Positions 42,549 through 50,648 of a stretch of DNA of 64,000 nt are shown piece by piece. Origin of the DNA: Streptomyces sp. NBC_00683. GTDB lineage: Bacteria; Actinomycetota; Actinomycetes; Streptomycetales; Streptomycetaceae. The notes beneath the pieces are model-generated. The model was not told the origin of the DNA, did not search any database, and saw only the letters and a list, made by a program, of their open reading frames with translations. Location of the stretch: assembly GCF_036226745.1 (NCBI RefSeq), contig NZ_CP109013.1:5270001-5334000 (forward strand), read 5' to 3'. Position 1 is the first letter of the stretch. The number at the start of each line of letters is the position of its first letter. The translations under genes and the position numbers were made by a program.

Positions 42549-44924
42549 GTGGCCGCGCAGGATGCCGCTGTCGATTCGTTGCGGGACCGGGAAATCGGTG
42601 TCGAACAAGTACATCTGGACCGGGTCTACCACCGTCTCGAAGAGAAGATCGACGAGGCGGAATTTCTCATGCACGACGCCGGCAAACGGGGGCAGGTCGG
42701 CACGCCGGGCGCGCTCGCGGAGCGGGACGCCCAGGTCTTCCGTGCCGGGGTCCACCTCAACCGGCTGAACAGTGAGTTCGAGGACTTCCTCTTCGGGCGG
42801 ATCGACCTCCTCCACGGCAAGGACGGCGAACGCGGCCCGGACGGCGCCTTCACCTCCGTCGAGCCCGCCGACGACGCCGTACGGGAGGACAGCACCGCCG
42901 ATGTCGCCGAGACGCTGCACATCGGCCGCATAGGAGTACTCGACTCCGACTACGCGCCCCTGGTGATCGACTGGCGTGCCCCGGCCGCCGCGCCGTTCTA
43001 CCGGTCGACGCCCAAGGACCCGGGCAGGGTCGTACGCCGACGGGTCATCCGCTCCAAGGGCCGCAGGGTCCTCGGGGTCGAGGACGACCTGATGCGTCCG
43101 GAGCTGACCGCGTACCTGGGCGGCGACAAGCTGCCCGTCATCGGCGACGGTGCCCTGATGGCCGCGCTGGGCCAGGCCCGCAGCCACACCATGCGGGACA
43201 TCGTCTCGTCCATCCAGGCCGAGCAGGACATGGTGATCCGCGCCCCCGCCGCCTCCGTCACGGAGGTCTCCGGAGGGCCCGGGACCGGCAAGACGGCGGT
43301 CGCCCTGCACCGGGCGGCGTACCTGCTCTACCAGGACCGGCGCCGGTACGCGGGCGGCATCCTCGTCGTCTCGCCGACGCCGCTCCTGGTCGCGTACACC
43401 GAAGGGGTGCTGCCCTCGCTCGGGGAGGAGGGCCAGGTCGCGATCCGTGCCGTCGGCTCGCTGTCCGACGAGGCGGCCGGCATCGAGGGCGCCACCACGT
43501 ACGACGAGCCGGCCGTGGCCCGGATCAAGGGTTCCTCCCGGATGCTCCACGTGCTGCGCAAGGTGGCCCGCGGGGCGCTGGAGCAGCCCGCGCCCCGGCC
43601 CGCCGCCCAGGAGGGGCAGCTGGCGTTCGGGGAGGCGGAGGCCCCGGACGCGGCCGTCACCCCCACCCAGCTGAGGGTGGTGGCCTTCGGCGCCCGCGTC
43701 GAGCTGAACGGGGACGAGCTCCGGCGCATCCGGCACAACGTGCTCGGCGGCACCGCGCCCGTCAACCTGCTGCGCCCGCGCGCCCGCAAACTGCTCCTGG
43801 ACGCCCTGTGGAACAAGTCGTCGGGCCGGGGCCGCTACACCGACCCCGAGCTCGCCGCGGAGCTCCGTTCGTCCTTCGACGAGGACGTGTCGACGGAGAC
43901 CCCGTTCCTCACGTTCCTGAACGCCTGGTGGCCGGAACTCACCCCTCGCGGGGTGCTGGCCGCGATGGCCGACGAGCGTCGGCTGAGCCGCTGGGCGCGC
44001 AGGATCCTCAACCAGGGCGAGGTGCGCCGCCTCGCCCGTTCGCTGAAGCGGCTGGACGAGGACGGCAAGGGCCCGCTCTCCGTCCACGACGTGGCGCTCC
44101 TGGACGAGCTGCAGACGCTGCTGGGGACCCCGCACCGGCCGAAGCGGAAGCGTGAGCTCGACCCGCTGGACCAGCTCACGGGTCTGGAGGAGCTGATGCC
44201 GCAGCGCGAGGAGACCCAGCGCGAGCGGGCCGAGCGGCTGGCGGCGGAGCGCACCGAGTACGCGCACGTCATCGTCGACGAGGCGCAGGACCTGACGCCC
44301 ATGCAGTGGCGCATGGTCGGCCGCCGCGGCCGGCACGCCACCTGGACGATCGTCGGCGACGCGGCGCAGTCCTCCTGGTCCGATCCGGACGAGGCGTCGG
44401 CGGCCCGTGACGAGGCGCTCGGCAACCGGCCGCGGCGCCGGTTCACCCTCACGGTCAACTACCGCAACCCGGCGGAGATCGCCGAGCTCGCGGCAAAGGT
44501 CCTGGCGCTCGCCATGCCGGGAATGGAATCCCCGGCCGCGGTCCGCTCGACGGGGGTGAAGCCGCGCTTCGAGACCGTACGGGACGGTGATCTCGCCGGG
44601 ACCGTCCGCGAGGAGGCGCGAAGACTCCTCGGCGAGGTGGACGGCACCGTGGGTGTGGTCGTGGCGATGGACCGGCGCGCGGAGGCCCGTGCCTGGCTGG
44701 CGGAGCTCGGCGAACGGGTGGTGGCGCTGGGCAGCCTGGAGGCGAAGGGCCTGGAGTACGACGCCACCGTCGTCGTCTCGCCCGCGGAGATCGCGGACGA
44801 GTCCCCGGCCGGCCTGCGGGTGCTGTACGTGGCTCTCACCCGGGCGACGCAGCAGCTGACCGTGGTCTCGGGGGAGCGTGATCTGCCGGACGAGGACGGT
44901 GTTCCCGACCTGTTGAGGGACTGA
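42549..44924 (+). CDS. HelD-type UvrD/Rep-family helicase (RNA polymerase-associated)
   Basis: 791 residues from a GTG at 42549. A coiled N-terminal arm (LDRVYHRLEEKIDEAEFLMH) precedes superfamily-1 motifs: Walker A GGPGTGKTAVALHRAAYLLY (Lys248), HVIVDEAQDLTPMQWRM (motif II), WTIVGDAAQSSW (motif III), LTVNYRNPAEIA (motif IV) and VLYVALTRATQQLTVVSGER (motif VI). The layout fits actinobacterial HelD/HelR, which removes or recycles stalled RNA polymerase. It is downstream of the sigma/anti-sigma pair but separated by 84 bases, so co-transcription is not assured. No rifamycin-associated element is visible upstream. Confidence 0.88.
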   Translation: MAAQDAAVDSLRDREIGVEQVHLDRVYHRLEEKIDEAEFLMHDAGKRGQVGTPGALAERDAQVFRAGVHLNRLNSEFEDFLFGRIDLLHGKDGERGPDGAFTSVEPADDAVREDSTADVAETLHIGRIGVLDSDYAPLVIDWRAPAAAPFYRSTPKDPGRVVRRRVIRSKGRRVLGVEDDLMRPELTAYLGGDKLPVIGDGALMAALGQARSHTMRDIVSSIQAEQDMVIRAPAASVTEVSGGPGTGKTAVALHRAAYLLYQDRRRYAGGILVVSPTPLLVAYTEGVLPSLGEEGQVAIRAVGSLSDEAAGIEGATTYDEPAVARIKGSSRMLHVLRKVARGALEQPAPRPAAQEGQLAFGEAEAPDAAVTPTQLRVVAFGARVELNGDELRRIRHNVLGGTAPVNLLRPRARKLLLDALWNKSSGRGRYTDPELAAELRSSFDEDVSTETPFLTFLNAWWPELTPRGVLAAMADERRLSRWARRILNQGEVRRLARSLKRLDEDGKGPLSVHDVALLDELQTLLGTPHRPKRKRELDPLDQLTGLEELMPQREETQRERAERLAAERTEYAHVIVDEAQDLTPMQWRMVGRRGRHATWTIVGDAAQSSWSDPDEASAARDEALGNRPRRRFTLTVNYRNPAEIAELAAKVLALAMPGMESPAAVRSTGVKPRFETVRDGDLAGTVREEARRLLGEVDGTVGVVVAMDRRAEARAWLAELGERVVALGSLEAKGLEYDATVVVSPAEIADESPAGLRVLYVALTRATQQLTVVSGERDLPDEDGVPDLLRD

Positions 44925-44991
44925 GCCGAGGGGCCGCGAGGAAGCCGGCTGCTGCAGGCGGCGGTACTTTTCCGAGTCAACCCGTCGCGCA

Positions 44992-45022
44992 GGAATCACT
45001 TCTCCAGGGTGTTTGTTAGCCT
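44992..45022 (+). promoter_or_regulatory. Candidate ECF-type promoter for the small RNA
   Basis: GGAAT (44992-44996) and GTT (45015-45017) are exactly 18 bases apart, the core of the SigR consensus of Streptomyces. TAGCCT (45017-45022) overlaps and could serve as a vegetative -10, but no matching -35 is seen. Either would start transcription near 45024-45028, right at the first base of the long RNA helix. Confidence 0.5.
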
Positions 45023-45023
45023 G

Positions 45024-45169
45024 GTGTTGGCACCGGCTCGATCCAAGCCCCCGGGCCCAACCTTCGTCGCTTCGAGCGACCACTTGCCGCGAGGCGAGCA
45101 TGGCGGGTCGGTGCCACCTGAGTGAAGAAGACAGACCCGCGTCACCTGATGGTGGCGCGGGTCTGTTTT
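45024..45169 (+). ncRNA. Probable structured small RNA, ~146 nt
   Basis: TGGCACCGGCTCG at 45028-45040 pairs with CGGGTCGGTGCCA at 45104-45116 over 13 bp with two wobbles, closing a junction. Inside it are GTCGC (45066-45070)/GCGAC (45076-45080) around TTCGA, and CTTGCC (45083-45088)/GGCGAG (45093-45098) around a GCGA tetraloop. A strong terminator follows at 45132-45169. No open frame fits the region. A separate promoter-like region for malic enzyme lies downstream, so the RNA looks free-standing rather than a leader. I believe a small RNA has been predicted at the equivalent place in S. coelicolor but cannot confirm this. Confidence 0.65.
45132..45169 (+). terminator. Rho-independent terminator of the small RNA
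   Basis: AGACCCGCGTCACC at 45133-45146 pairs with GGTGGCGCGGGTCT at 45151-45164 with one wobble and a TGAT loop; a C-G pair extends it to 45132/45165 and TTTT follows. Confidence 0.9.
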
Positions 45170-45237
45170 CGTTTCCGCAGGGGTCAGCGGGAGGGCGCGG
45201 GACCTGCGAGGGGTTCCCTCGAACGAGTAACTTCTCG

Positions 45238-45257
45238 TATGGTGGAAGAAAGTTTCC
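45238..45257 (+). promoter_or_regulatory. -10 box and adjacent inverted repeat before malic enzyme
   Basis: TATGGT at 45238-45243 is followed directly by GGAAGAAAGTTTCC at 45244-45257, whose ends GGAA and TTCC are symmetric. A regulator bound here would cover the transcription start. Another inverted pair, TACCGG/CCGGTA, lies at 45274-45292 in the leader. Confidence 0.45.
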
Positions 45258-45376
45258 GAAAGGCGGCAGTCATTACCGGCTACCGGCCGGTAGGTGCGAC
45301 GATCGGAACGCGCGTACGGGGTGGATCCCATGTGCGTGCGACAGCAATGAAGCTCAGGAAAGCGAAGGACTCGGCC

Positions 45377-46810
45377 ATGGCAACGGCGCCCAGCGTCTCG
45401 TACTCGATGACGGTCAGGCTGGAGGTGCCCGCGAGCGGCACAGCGGTCTCCCAGCTCACCACGGCCGTGGAGTCCTCCGGCGGTTCGGTCACCGGCCTCG
45501 ATGTGACCGCTTCCGGCCACGAGAAGCTGCGGATCGACGTCACCATCGCGGCATCCTCGACCTCGCACGCGGACGAGATCGTCGAAGGTCTGCGCGACAT
45601 CGAGGGCGTCATCCTCGGCAAGGTCTCCGACCGTACGTTCCTGATGCACCTCGGCGGCAAGATCGAGATGGCGTCCAAGCACCCCATCCGCAACCGTGAC
45701 GACCTCTCGATGATCTACACCCCGGGTGTCGCCCGGGTCTGCATGGCGATCGCCGAGAATCCCGAGGACGCCCGTCGCCTGACCATCAAGCGCAACTCCG
45801 TCGCCGTGGTCACGGACGGCTCCGCGGTGCTGGGCCTCGGCAACATCGGCCCGATGGCGGCGCTCCCCGTGATGGAGGGCAAGGCGGCCCTGTTCAAGCG
45901 CTTCGCGGGCATCGACGCCTGGCCGATCTGCCTGGACACCCAGGACACCGACGCCATCGTCGAGATCGTCAAGGCGATCGCCCCGGGCTTCGCGGGCATC
46001 AACCTCGAGGACATCTCCGCCCCCCGCTGCTTCGAGATCGAGGCGCGGCTGCGCGAGGCACTGGACATCCCCGTCTTCCACGACGACCAGCACGGCACGG
46101 CGATCGTCGTCCTCGCGGCACTGACCAACGCCCTGCGCGTGGTCGGCAAGGCGATCGGTGACGTACGGGTCGTCATGTCGGGCGCGGGCGCCGCCGGTAC
46201 GGCCATCCTGAAGCTCCTCATCGCCGCGGGCGTCAAGCACGCGGTCGTCGCCGACATCCACGGAGTGGTGCACGCGGACCGCGAGGACCTCGTCTCCGCC
46301 GACCCCGACTCGCCGCTGCGCTGGATCGCCGACAACACCAACCCCGAGGGTGTCACCGGCACCCTCAAGCAGGCCGTCGTCGACGCCGACGTCTTCATCG
46401 GCGTCTCCGCCCCCAACGTCCTCGACGGGGACGACGTCGCCGCGATGGCCGACGGTGCGATCGTGTTCGCCCTCGCCAACCCGGACCCCGAGGTCGACCC
46501 CACAATCGCCCGCGAGACGGCGGCAGTTGTGGCCACGGGCCGCTCCGACTTCCCGAACCAGATCAACAACGTCCTGGTCTTCCCGGGTGTCTTCCGCGGT
46601 CTGCTGGACGCTCAGTCCCGCACCGTCAACACGGAGATGATGCTCGCCGCCGCGCGCGCCCTCGCGGGTGTCGTCGCGGAGGACGAGGTGAACGCGAACT
46701 ACATCATCCCGTCGGTCTTCAACGACAAGGTCGCGGGCGCGGTCGCGGGCGCGGTCCGCGACGCCGCGAAGGCGGCCGGCGCCGCCACGGCGACGCCGGA
46801 TCCCGCCTAG
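45377..46810 (+). CDS. NAD(P)-dependent malic enzyme with ACT domain
   Basis: 477 residues. ATG 45377 has GAAGGA seven bases upstream; an ATG at 45347 is possible. An N-terminal ACT-like domain (YSMTVRLEVPASGTAVSQLT, residues ~8-80) suggests control by an amino acid or similar ligand. The malic enzyme core has DDLSMIYTPGVARVCMAIAE (catalytic Tyr), VAVVTDGSAVLGLGNIGPMA, LPVMEGKAALFKRFAGI, FHDDQHGTAIVVLAAL and the nucleotide-binding GAGAAGTAILKLLIAAG near residue 270. It converts malate to pyruvate and CO2. NAD versus NADP preference is not decided by what I can see. A 16-bp terminator follows. Confidence 0.93.
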   Translation: MATAPSVSYSMTVRLEVPASGTAVSQLTTAVESSGGSVTGLDVTASGHEKLRIDVTIAASSTSHADEIVEGLRDIEGVILGKVSDRTFLMHLGGKIEMASKHPIRNRDDLSMIYTPGVARVCMAIAENPEDARRLTIKRNSVAVVTDGSAVLGLGNIGPMAALPVMEGKAALFKRFAGIDAWPICLDTQDTDAIVEIVKAIAPGFAGINLEDISAPRCFEIEARLREALDIPVFHDDQHGTAIVVLAALTNALRVVGKAIGDVRVVMSGAGAAGTAILKLLIAAGVKHAVVADIHGVVHADREDLVSADPDSPLRWIADNTNPEGVTGTLKQAVVDADVFIGVSAPNVLDGDDVAAMADGAIVFALANPDPEVDPTIARETAAVVATGRSDFPNQINNVLVFPGVFRGLLDAQSRTVNTEMMLAAARALAGVVAEDEVNANYIIPSVFNDKVAGAVAGAVRDAAKAAGAATATPDPA

Positions 46811-46817
46811 GGCCTCT

Positions 46818-46861
46818 CGTTCGGATCAGGCCGGGCTCGCGGGGTCGGCCTGATCCGAACG
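46818..46861 (+). terminator. 16-bp perfect hairpin after malic enzyme
   Basis: CGTTCGGATCAGGCCG at 46818-46833 pairs perfectly with CGGCCTGATCCGAACG at 46846-46861. There is no T run. Confidence 0.8.
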
Positions 46862-47250
46862 GAAGACCCTGACACACGCCGTCCGCGGGGGTCGGCCACG
46901 GCTCCTGTGGACGGTGCCGTACCTCACGTCCGCGCGCCCCGTACGGCGCGTCGCGGGTCGCGACGTCCCAAACGCCCCTTTAGGGTGGGCGGGCAGCGAG
47001 CCCCACAGGCCCGGCATCCGCTGCGGACCGCTTCAAGAAGTCGACGGAACGTCACCACGGGCAATCAGTGGCGCTTTTCGTGTGACGTCGAGGGGTTCCG
47101 GATTGGCGTTACCGCCGCAGGTGGGGGCAGGATGCGTATTCGGGCGCGAGGGTCTGACATCAGACCCGGGTCCGGGGACTGTCAGAGGGCCCTGGCAGCA
47201 TCGGCTTCGATCTCACGCCTCACAGGCAAGAAGAACACGGGAGTAACAAC
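46862..47250. other. Intergenic region upstream of the HU gene
   Basis: 389 bases without a convincing gene; the open frames here lack ribosome sites and homology. It contains a 7-bp hairpin CGTCGCG/CGCGACG (46947-46963), a possible -10 TAGGGT at 46981-46986, and the inverted repeat GGGTCTG-ACAT-CAGACCC at 47150-47167 about 85 bases before the HU start. The HU promoter should lie here, probably giving a long leader. Confidence 0.5.
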
Positions 47251-47532
47251 ATGAACCGCAGTGAGCTGGTGGCCGCCCTGGCCGACCGTGCCGAGGTGAC
47301 CCGCAAGGACGCCGACGCCGTTCTGGCCGCCCTCGCCGAGACCGTCGGCGAGATCGTCGCCAAGGGCGACGAGAAGGTCACCATCCCCGGCTTCCTGACC
47401 TTCGAGCGCACCCACCGTGCCGCTCGCACCGCTCGTAACCCGCAGACCGGCGACCCGATCAACATCCCGGCCGGCTACAGCGTGAAGGTCTCCGCGGGCT
47501 CGAAGCTCAAGGAAGCCGCCAAGGGCAAGTAA
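47251..47532 (+). CDS. hupA: HU-family nucleoid-associated protein
   Basis: 93 residues, classical HU length: NRSELVAALADRAEVTRKDA, ADAVLAALAETVGEIVAKGD, KVTIPGFLTFERTHRAARTA, RNPQTGDPINIPAGYSVKVS and AGSKLKEAAKGK. The beta-arm RNPQTG motif that bends DNA is intact. There is no Lys/Ala-rich C-terminal tail, so it is the short HU (HupA) and not the long HupS form. It stands alone, with a good terminator behind it. Confidence 0.97.
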   Translation: MNRSELVAALADRAEVTRKDADAVLAALAETVGEIVAKGDEKVTIPGFLTFERTHRAARTARNPQTGDPINIPAGYSVKVSAGSKLKEAAKGK

Positions 47533-47549
47533 GCCCCGTAGGCATCAAG

Positions 47550-47583
47550 AAGGGCGGCCGTCCCGACCGGGACGGCCGCCCTT
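47550..47583 (+). terminator. 15-bp perfect terminator after hupA
   Basis: AAGGGCGGCCGTCCC at 47550-47564 pairs perfectly with GGGACGGCCGCCCTT at 47569-47583 around GACC. Confidence 0.88.
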
Positions 47584-47894
47584 CGGCATGTCCGCGGGAG
47601 AGCGGCGGCACCCGCGGCGGGAGAGCGATGACATCTGCGGCGCCCGCACAGGGCCCGTACGGCCGCTGTGAGCCTCAGGTGTACGGAGTTGGGCGGTTGT
47701 GGCCCGTACGGGCCTGTACGGGCGTCCTGGGGCGTCTGTGGGGCAGTGCGTCCGGGGTCCGGCCGTGCGCGGCGGCGAACGGACCGCCGCCCCGGACCCT
47801 TGTGCGGGGCCGGGGCGGCGGACTGTGGTGCGCGGGGTGCGCAGTGTTGTGTGCGGCAGCACTGTGCGTACGCCGGAGCGCGTCCGGCGCGGTG
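47584..47894. other. Intergenic region between hupA and murA ends
   Basis: 311 bases between converging genes. Small frames are open on both strands but have poor codon bias and no ribosome sites. The region has several GTACGG-containing short repeats, including a perfect 14-bp palindrome GGCCCGTACGGGCC at 47701-47714 and a near copy at 47651. No function is assigned. Confidence 0.5.
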
Positions 47895-49235
47895 TCAGAC
47901 GAGTGAACCGCCCGGCAGTTCGACCTTCGCGCCGAGCTTCTCGAGCTTGTCCATGAAGTTCTCGTAGCCGCGGTTGATCAGGTCGATGCCGTGCACCCGG
48001 GACGTTCCCTGGGCCGCCAGAGCGGCGATCAGGTACGAGAAGCCGCCCCGCAGGTCCGGGATGACCAGATCCGCGCCCTGGAGCTTCGTGGGCCCGGACA
48101 CGACCGCCGAGTGCAGGAAGTTCCGCTGGCCGAACCGGCAGTCGGAGCCCCCGAGGCACTCGCGGTAGAGCTGGATGTGCGCACCCATCTGATTGAGCGC
48201 CGAGGTGAAGCCGAGCCGGGACTCGTACACCGTCTCGTGGACGATCGACAGGCCGGCGGCCTGCGTCAGGGCGACCACGAGCGGCTGCTGCCAGTCGGTC
48301 TGGAAACCGGGGTGGACGTCCGTCTCCAGCGCGATGGCGTTGAGAGCGCCGCCGGGGTGCCAGAAGCGGATGCCCTCGTCGTCGATCTCGAAGGCGCCGC
48401 CGACCCGGCGGAAGGTGTTGAGGAACGTCATCATCGAGCGCTGCTGGGCGCCGCGCACGTAGATGTTGCCCTCGGTCGCCAGCGCCGCCGACGCCCAGGA
48501 GGCCGCCTCCAGGCGGTCCGGGATCGCCCGGTGGGTGTATCCGTCGAGCTTGTCGACACCGGTGATCCGGATGGTCCGGTCGGTGTCCATGGAGATGATC
48601 GCGCCCATCTTCTGCAGTACGCAGATGAGGTCCTCGATCTCCGGCTCGACGGCCGCGTTGGACAGCTCGGTGACGCCCTCGGCGAGGACGGCGGTCAGCA
48701 GGACCTGCTCGGTGGAGCCCACCGACGGGTACGGCAGCCGGATCTTCGTGCCGCGCAGTCGCTGCGGGGCCTCCAGGTACTGGCCGTCCGCCCGCTTCTC
48801 GATGGTCGCGCCGAACTGGCGCAGCACCTCGAAGTGGAAGTCGATCGGCCGTCCGCCGATGTCGCAGCCGCCGAGCCCCGGGATGAACGCGTGGCCCAGG
48901 CGGTGCAGCAGCGGGCCGCAGAAGAGGATCGGGATGCGCGACGAGCCGGCGTGGGCGTCGATGTCGGCGACGTTCGCGCTCTCGACGTGCGAGGGGTCGA
49001 GGATGAGTTCGCCCGGCTCGTCACCGGGGCGGACGGTCACACCGTGCAGCTGCAGCAGTCCCCGGACCACCCGCACATCGCGGATGTCGGGAACGTTGCG
49101 GAGCCGGCTGGGCCCGCTGCCGAGCAGCGCGGCGACCATTGCCTTCGGCACCAGGTTCTTGGCGCCTCGGACGCGGATCTCGCCCTCCAGCGGGGTGCCG
49201 CCGTGGACAAGCAGGACATCGTCTGTGCCGGTCAT
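47895..49235 (-). CDS. murA: UDP-N-acetylglucosamine 1-carboxyvinyltransferase (MurA)
   Basis: 446 residues from an ATG at 49235. It is an EPSP-synthase-fold enzyme: LEGEIRVRGAKNLVPKAMVA with the catalytic Lys-Asn pair, ILFCGPLLHRLGHAFIPGLG, GGCDIGGRPIDFHF with the active-site Cys124, and LTAVLAEGVTELSNAAVEPE. The Cys form is the fosfomycin-sensitive type; a Cys-to-Asp change as in mycobacteria is not present. It makes UDP-GlcNAc-enolpyruvate, the first committed step of peptidoglycan synthesis. It is divergent from the YqgE gene across ~300 bases. Streptomycetes often carry a second murA elsewhere, so which one is essential cannot be told. Confidence 0.93.
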   Translation of the reverse strand: MTGTDDVLLVHGGTPLEGEIRVRGAKNLVPKAMVAALLGSGPSRLRNVPDIRDVRVVRGLLQLHGVTVRPGDEPGELILDPSHVESANVADIDAHAGSSRIPILFCGPLLHRLGHAFIPGLGGCDIGGRPIDFHFEVLRQFGATIEKRADGQYLEAPQRLRGTKIRLPYPSVGSTEQVLLTAVLAEGVTELSNAAVEPEIEDLICVLQKMGAIISMDTDRTIRITGVDKLDGYTHRAIPDRLEAASWASAALATEGNIYVRGAQQRSMMTFLNTFRRVGGAFEIDDEGIRFWHPGGALNAIALETDVHPGFQTDWQQPLVVALTQAAGLSIVHETVYESRLGFTSALNQMGAHIQLYRECLGGSDCRFGQRNFLHSAVVSGPTKLQGADLVIPDLRGGFSYLIAALAAQGTSRVHGIDLINRGYENFMDKLEKLGAKVELPGGSLV

Positions 49236-49532
49236 GTATCTCGCGTTCCGGAGTGGTCGGGCAGGGGGCCATCGAAAAGGGTAATGGCCCCCCACCCCCC
49301 TTCCGTAAGTCACAGGGGGGTGTACGAACGTCATGAATCCGCCACAACACGTTCTGCCCCACAAGCCTTGCGGAGGGTTACCGTCCGCGAAGCGGTCCGA
49401 TCCGGTCGGATTCGTGCGCTCCCCGTGCGCCTGTGCCGTGGCTGTGCGCCCTGAGCTGCACGGGACCGCCCGCGGCGGCCGGGCGGACCGGTTGGTCCCC
49501 ACGGAGGGCGAAGATGCGGGATCATTTCTGCC

Positions 49533-50093
49533 ATGACCGAGGTGTCCTCGCTCACAGGGCGGCTGCTCGTGGCCGCACCCGCCCTGGCGGACCCGAATTT
49601 CGACCGCGCGGTGGTACTTCTCCTCGACCACGACGAGGAGGGTTCGCTCGGCGTGGTCCTGAACCGCCCGACCCCGGTCGGCGTCGGTGACATCCTCGCG
49701 TCCTGGGCCGGCCTGACCGGTGAGCCGGACGTGGTCTTCCAGGGCGGCCCGGTCTCGCTCGACTCGGCGCTGGGTGTGGCGGTGATCCCCGGGGACGAGG
49801 GCCCGCTGGGCTGGCGACGGGTGCACGGGGCGATCGGCCTGGTGGACCTGGAGGCGCCGCCGGAGCTGCTGGCCGCGGCGCTCGGTTCGCTGCGGATCTT
49901 CGCCGGGTACGCGGGCTGGGGGCCCGGGCAGCTCGAGACGGAGCTGACGGACGGCGCCTGGTACGTGGTCGAGTCGGAGCCGGGCGATGTGTCGTCCCCG
50001 CGCCCGGAGAGCCTCTGGCGGGCCGTTCTGCGGCGCCAGCGCAGTGAGCTCGCCATGATCGCGACGTATGCGGACGACCCTTCGCTGAACTGA
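49533..50093 (+). CDS. YqgE/AlgH family protein
   Basis: 186 residues, the usual family length: TGRLLVAAPALADPNFDRAV, VLLLDHDEEGSLGVVLNRPT, VVFQGGPVSLDSALGVAVI and GYAGWGPGQLETELTDGAWY are the conserved family blocks. The biochemical role of YqgE/AlgH proteins is not known; AlgH was linked to alginate regulation in Pseudomonas. It lies between murA (divergent) and a DUF3039 gene 30 bases downstream, which may be co-expressed but has its own -10 box. Confidence 0.93.
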   Translation: MTEVSSLTGRLLVAAPALADPNFDRAVVLLLDHDEEGSLGVVLNRPTPVGVGDILASWAGLTGEPDVVFQGGPVSLDSALGVAVIPGDEGPLGWRRVHGAIGLVDLEAPPELLAAALGSLRIFAGYAGWGPGQLETELTDGAWYVVESEPGDVSSPRPESLWRAVLRRQRSELAMIATYADDPSLN

Positions 50094-50109
50094 TGCCCCG
50101 GGCTTTCAG

Positions 50110-50115
50110 TACGCT
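50110..50115 (+). promoter_or_regulatory. -10 box TACGCT before the DUF3039 gene
   Basis: TACGCT ends eight bases before the ATG at 50124. That spacing suggests a leaderless transcript in addition to any read-through from the YqgE gene. Confidence 0.5.
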
Positions 50116-50123
50116 TGGCAGTT

Positions 50124-50423
50124 ATGAGCACTCTTGAGCCCGAGCGCGGGGCAGGTACGGGGACCCTCGTAGAGCCGACGCCGCAGGTGTCGAACGGCGA
50201 CGGCGACCACGAGCGCTACGCCCATTACGTCCAGAAGGACAAGATCATGGCGAGTGCCCTCGAGGGCACTCCCGTGGTGGCACTGTGCGGCAAGGTCTGG
50301 GTACCGGGGCGCGACCCCAAGAAGTATCCGGTCTGTCCCATGTGCAAGGAGATCTACGAGTCCATGGGCGCCGGCGGCGACAAGGACAAGGGCAAGGGCG
50401 GCAAGGACAGCAGCAAGAAGTAG
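50124..50423 (+). CDS. DUF3039 family small protein
   Basis: 99 residues. The central part has the DUF3039 pattern: DHERYAHYVQKDKIMASALE, GTPVVALCGKVWVPGRDPKK and YPVCPMCKEIYESM, with three cysteines (CGK and CPMC) that could hold a metal. The C-terminus is a Lys/Gly-rich tail (KDKGKGGKDSSKK). The family is restricted to actinobacteria and has no known role. ATG 50124 was preferred to the TTG at 50115. Confidence 0.88.
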   Translation: MSTLEPERGAGTGTLVEPTPQVSNGDGDHERYAHYVQKDKIMASALEGTPVVALCGKVWVPGRDPKKYPVCPMCKEIYESMGAGGDKDKGKGGKDSSKK

Positions 50424-50452
50424 TCCGCGGCCTCTTCACCCTCCGGGACCCT

Positions 50453-50490
50453 GACCCCCGGGGCGCGCAGCGATGCGCGCCCCGGGGGTC
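50453..50490 (+). terminator. 16-bp perfect terminator after the DUF3039 gene
   Basis: GACCCCCGGGGCGCGC at 50453-50468 pairs perfectly with GCGCGCCCCGGGGGTC at 50475-50490; TTCTCC follows. Confidence 0.88.
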
Positions 50491-50577
50491 TTCTCCATGC
50501 CCGGTGCCTTTCGTGTGCGCGGGGGACGGGTATGCGAGTGCGGTGCGCGTTGCACGGGCTGCGCCGGGTGGTCACAG

Positions 50578-50593
50578 AGTGGTTGAGACCACT
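50578..50593 (+). promoter_or_regulatory. DasR-responsive element (dre) candidate
   Basis: AGTGGTTGAGACCACT matches the 16-base dre consensus ACTGGTCTAGACCACT at 13 positions, with perfect 6-bp arms AGTGGT/ACCACT. It lies 96 bases upstream of the solute-binding protein gene of an operon ending in a hexosaminidase. DasR is the GntR-type repressor that responds to glucosamine-6-phosphate. Confidence 0.75.
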
Positions 50594-50648
50594 TGTCGGC
50601 GTGCGGGTGCGCCCTTACTCTCCTGCAAGTTGTGCAGAACGAAACGTG

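Noticed and set aside
41655..45101. Minus-strand 1148-codon frame opposite anti-sigma and HelD genes
   Set aside because: It spans two well-supported genes and the small RNA and shows no recognisable domain.
45024..45169. Riboswitch or attenuator leader for malic enzyme
   Set aside because: The terminator is over 200 bases before the gene, there is a separate -10 box downstream of it, and no alternative antiterminator pairing is apparent. A leader role is not fully excluded.
45122..45376. Longer N-terminus for malic enzyme reading through the terminator
   Set aside because: The frame is open but crosses the small-RNA terminator and lacks homology; GAAGGA before ATG 45377 fixes the start.
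46907..47254. Open frames upstream of hupA
   Set aside because: No ribosome site, no family and poor codon bias; treated as leader/promoter DNA.
47628..47906. Small open frames between hupA and murA
   Set aside because: Three overlapping frames are open at once, which is typical of GC-rich noncoding DNA; none has a ribosome site.
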